From: Chloroflexia bacterium
GTDB taxonomy: Bacteria; Chloroflexota; Chloroflexia; Thermomicrobiales; UBA6265
DNA length: 7,757 nucleotides
Assembly (NCBI GenBank): GCA_030430125.1
Contig: JAUIGA010000156.1
Location: 1 to 7,757, forward strand
Reading direction: 5' to 3'
This document shows positions 5,915-7,757 of this stretch, piece after piece (positions within the stretch are counted from its first letter, which is position 1; each line of letters opens with the position of its first letter). Made by a program: the position numbers and the translations under genes. Below the pieces are notes generated by a model that had not been told where the DNA came from, did not search any database, and saw only the letters and a list, made by a program, of their open reading frames with translations.

Positions 5915-5931
5915 GCCGGGAACGTCCCGGC
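5915..5931. promoter_or_regulatory. Perfect 7-bp hairpin upstream of the Cys4-motif gene
   Basis: GCCGGGA (5915-5921) and TCCCGGC (5925-5931) form a perfect 7-bp inverted repeat with an ACG centre. It ends 31 bases before ATG 5963 and is followed at once by TGTACGAT, which contains a weak -10-like TACGAT (5934-5939); no -35 partner was found. It could be an operator, an attenuator or the 3' hairpin of the preceding operon, although no T-run follows. Confidence 0.35.
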
Positions 5932-5962
5932 TGTACGATGACCGATCCAGGAGCGTGCTTCC

Positions 5963-6253
5963 ATGCGCACTCTTCGTCGCAGCCGGCGATTCCTGTACTC
6001 CATGCTCACCGGCTGGCTGTTGCCGAATCTCACCGAACATGCGTACCCCGTGATGACGGTTCCGCCGGAGTATGTCCAGGCGCCGGAACGCAGATATCCT
6101 GAGGCCGATCAGGTCGACGCCGCGTCGACCCACAGTCCGCCCGTCCCCAGCATTCTGCGTGCTCGCATGCCGCTTCTCCGGCTCGTCGACGCCCAGTGCC
6201 CGCTCTGCAGCGGTATCGGCTGTACCGACTGCGCCCACTCCGGGCTGCGCTGA
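5963..6253 (+). CDS. Small protein with a C-terminal Cys4 zinc-finger-like motif
   Basis: The 96-residue protein starts at ATG 5963, nine bases after AGGAG (5949-5953). It opens with a basic, partly hydrophobic stretch (RTLRRSRRFLYSMLTGWLLP) that could contact a membrane or nucleic acid but is too short and interrupted for a clear signal peptide. A proline-rich middle (about 34-67) follows. The C-terminus holds CPLCSGIGCTDC (79-90) followed by AHSG, a CxxC-x4-CxxC pattern like half of a DnaJ-type zinc finger or a rubredoxin-like knuckle, very likely binding one Zn2+. Third codon positions favour G or C, and the gene lies 109 bases upstream of the heliorhodopsin on the same strand, so they may share a transcript. 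I do not recognise the family. A role linked to the rhodopsin, such as a signalling partner, is inference from position only. Confidence 0.7.
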   Translation: MRTLRRSRRFLYSMLTGWLLPNLTEHAYPVMTVPPEYVQAPERRYPEADQVDAASTHSPPVPSILRARMPLLRLVDAQCPLCSGIGCTDCAHSGLR

Positions 6254-6349
6254 TTCGCGCCATCAGTCGCATTTCTCCTTCCTGGGTCTCACACGTCACG
6301 ACATGAACCCTGCGAAGATCGGGTCAGGATGTGCCGACCTGTTCGGACC

Positions 6350-6356
6350 GGGAGGA
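6350..6356 (+). promoter_or_regulatory. Ribosome binding site of the heliorhodopsin gene
   Basis: GGGAGGA ends six bases before ATG 6363. Its good quality indicates that translation starts upstream of the interrupting TGA, so the first 58 residues belong to the gene. Confidence 0.7.
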
Positions 6357-6362
6357 TGACGT

Positions 6363-7154
6363 ATGGCCCAGATTGCCGCAACCGACACTGCCGCTGAGGT
6401 GCGAGACACTTCAGGCAGCCTGCGCATGTTTAACCTCGTGGTGGGGCTCGTGCATCTTGCGCAGGGTGTCGCGATGCTGTCGCTCAGCAACGCCTTCTCC
6501 CTGCCGGTGACGCGGAGCTTTCTCACCGGGCCGCCGTGAACCGCGCCCACCAGCGAAGCCTGGTTCGACGTGCGCCTCGGGCCGGCGGTGGCACTGTTCC
6601 TCTTCCTGGCGGCGGCGGATCACCTGCTGATGGCCGCGCCAGGCATCAACACCTGGTACAACGGCATGCTCGCCAGCGAGCGAAACGACGCCCGCTGGAT
6701 CGAGTACTCGGTGAGCGCCTCGCTGATGATCGTGCTGATCGCCATGATCACCGGCGTTTCTGATATCGGCGCGTTGATCGCGATCGCTGGCGTGAACGCC
6801 AGCATGATTTTCTTCGGGTTGTTGCAGGAGCGATTCACCAGCCCAGGCGACAGGCCGGTGAATTGGATGCCGTTCATCTATGGCTGTTTCGCCGGCGCCG
6901 TGCCGTGGGCGATCATCGCGCTGCAGGTCGCCTCGTCGGAGGACAAGGGTGCCGGACCGCCGGGGTTCGTCTACGGCATCATCGTCTCGCTGTTCCTGCT
7001 CTTCAACTCGTTCGCGGTCAACATGGTGCTGCAATACCGGCAGACTGGACCGTGGCGCAGCTATGTTTTCGGCGAGCGTGCCTACATCGTGATCAGTCTC
7101 GTTGCCAAGTCGCTGCTCGCGTGGCAGGTGTTCGCGAACGTCCTGATCGACTAA
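6363..7154 (+). pseudogene. Heliorhodopsin with an in-frame TGA at codon 59
   Basis: Heliorhodopsins are seven-helix retinal proteins with inverted membrane topology; they are thought to be sensory or regulatory rather than pumps. The frame runs 263 codons before TAA 7152-7154, the usual family length. Helices fall at about 20-43, 70-92, 112-132, 134-154, 168-190, 201-223 and 240-261. Landmarks are His31 (helix 1), His87 (helix 2), Glu114 (RWIEYSVSASLM, counterion), and Ser245 with Schiff-base Lys249 (SLVAKSLLAWQVF). Their spacing follows His23, His80, Glu107, Ser237 and Lys241 of HeR-48C12 within one residue. TGA 6537-6539 interrupts the same frame in the loop between helices 1 and 2 (FLTGPP-stop-TAPTSEAWFD); no frameshift is needed. 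Other genes here end in TGA, so the codon is not generally reassigned. The gene may be a recent pseudogene, carry a sequence error, or be read through. Restart at GTG 6570 would lose helix 1 and has no ribosome site. Retinal-binding and structural residues are otherwise intact. Confidence 0.92.
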
Positions 7155-7757
7155 CGAGGAGCATCGGACCGGTGTGTGGTGGCGACTGTCCCGGTCACCA
7201 TGAGGTCGGAACCGAGAAACGGGCGACTGGCGGGGTCGTCCCGGTCGTGACCGATGGACAGGCGCGCGATGTCCGGCAGGCGCTCGACGCCCCACGGGGA
7301 GGTGCCGGTCAGTGACGACCACGGCTGGTCGTCACCGCCGCTCCACAGGAGGCCACCCGGACCCATGCCCGGGTGGAGTGCGACCTGAATGTCGAACGGC
7401 GCACCCGGCGCGATCGCCGGACCGTGCCACAGGTGCGGGCTGCGACCCTCCTGCGGGCTGAGCAGTACCGACAGGCGTTGATCCGGGCCGATCAGTCCAA
7501 TCCAGAGCGGCGGCAATCCGTCGCCCTCGTTCCACCCGCTCAGCAGCGTCTGGGAACCCGTGGCGGACGCGACAGTCCGTCCTCGGAACCGCCAGGCGGG
7601 GATGGAATGCGTGTCCGCTCCGGCGTCGGCCTGCCGCCAGGTGCCTGCGTCGCGCTCGCCTGTGATCGGCGACCACGAGTCGGCCGGGGGCAGGGGTGGT
7701 GGCCACTCGGCCCACTCCCGCACGATGCCGTCGGGATCCAGCACCTGGTACCGTACG
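7151..7757 (-). CDS. C-terminal part of a protein with a possible ConA-like/LamG-like fold (partial, 5' end outside window)
   Basis: On the minus strand, an open frame enters at the right edge and ends at TAG 7153-7151, giving 201 visible residues. A GTG at 7744 has no ribosome site, and the frame is open to the edge, so the gene starts outside. The protein is rich in Trp, Gly and beta-strand-like segments (AWRFRGRTVASATG, PLWIGLIGPDQRLSVLL, PFDIQVALHP), ending ARLSIGHDRDDPASRPFLGSD, a pattern like the last strands of ConA-like jelly-roll or LamG domains (xIGxxx...RPFxG). Such domains bind carbohydrates or occur on secreted hydrolases; the catalytic part, if any, is outside the window. Codons strongly favour G or C in the third position. 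Its stop overlaps the heliorhodopsin stop in CTAA (7151-7154). I am confident it is coding and only tentative about the fold. Confidence 0.65.
   Translation of the reverse strand, partial: VRYQVLDPDGIVREWAEWPPPLPPADSWSPITGERDAGTWRQADAGADTHSIPAWRFRGRTVASATGSQTLLSGWNEGDGLPPLWIGLIGPDQRLSVLLSPQEGRSPHLWHGPAIAPGAPFDIQVALHPGMGPGGLLWSGGDDQPWSSLTGTSPWGVERLPDIARLSIGHDRDDPASRPFLGSDLMVTGTVATTHRSDAPR

Noticed and set aside
5919..5945. ECF-sigma-like promoter from GGAAC at 5919-5923
   Set aside because: GGAAC is part of the GCCGGGA/TCCCGGC hairpin, and no matching -10 element is found at the proper distance.
6303..6359. An 18-codon open frame ending three bases before the heliorhodopsin ATG, possible leader peptide
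   Set aside because: It has no ribosome site and no repeated regulatory codons; its end is just the purine-rich ribosome site of the next gene.
6537..6575. Selenocysteine insertion at the heliorhodopsin TGA
   Set aside because: A small stem (6549-6553 with 6560-6564) follows the TGA, but its CGAAGC loop lacks the G-U of bacterial SECIS elements, and this loop position in the family is not a Cys site. No Sec machinery is visible in the window.
6570..7154. Separate short membrane protein starting at GTG 6570
   Set aside because: There is no ribosome site before 6570, and the sequence between TGA and GTG (TAPTSEAWFD) continues the heliorhodopsin pattern, so this is the remainder of the same gene.

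Overview
The window is a GC-rich bacterial segment with nine protein-coding loci, no rRNA, tRNA or CRISPR, and no transposase. A heliorhodopsin, enolase-superfamily sugar-acid genes, AGGAG-type ribosome sites and sigma70-like promoters suggest a GC-rich monoderm bacterium. My best guess is Chloroflexota (Thermomicrobia-like), but this rests on gene content and composition only.

Left edge (1-561): the C-terminal end of a plus-strand protein that looks like a GRAM/PH-type domain ends at 242. A 319-base convergent intergenic stretch follows, holding inverted repeats and a GC-rich stem-loop.

Sugar-acid block (562-3892): a galactonate-dehydratase-like enolase-superfamily gene on the minus strand (562-1728) faces away from two plus-strand genes, a xylose-isomerase-like TIM-barrel protein (1893-2702) and a second enolase-superfamily protein (2849-3892). 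Promoter-like sequences can be seen upstream of both enolase genes. The first enolase keeps every expected catalytic residue. The second has an altered set (Lys-x-His, and Ser where the Asp of the Asp-His dyad is usual). The block probably dehydrates and isomerises sugar acids or related polyols; the substrates cannot be read from the sequence.

Inserted-looking block (about 3985-5749): visibly poorer in G+C than the preceding genes. Two tandem promoter-like sequences, each with an inverted repeat, lead into a 76-residue winged-helix-like protein. Its stop codon overlaps (ATGA) the start of a 430-residue HD-domain dNTP triphosphohydrolase of the dGTPase family. This looks like a self-contained, possibly autoregulated nucleotide-hydrolase operon.

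Right block (5963-7757): a 96-residue protein with a C-terminal CxxC-x4-CxxC zinc-binding-like motif precedes a heliorhodopsin gene (6363-7154). All the heliorhodopsin landmark residues are present (His31, His87, Glu114, Ser245, Lys249), but an in-frame TGA at 6537-6539 interrupts the loop between helices 1 and 2. Its stop codon overlaps that of a convergent minus-strand gene, probably encoding a secreted or lectin-fold protein, which runs off the right end.

The items most worth a second look are the TGA-interrupted heliorhodopsin with its small Cys4 neighbour, and the winged-helix/dGTPase pair.
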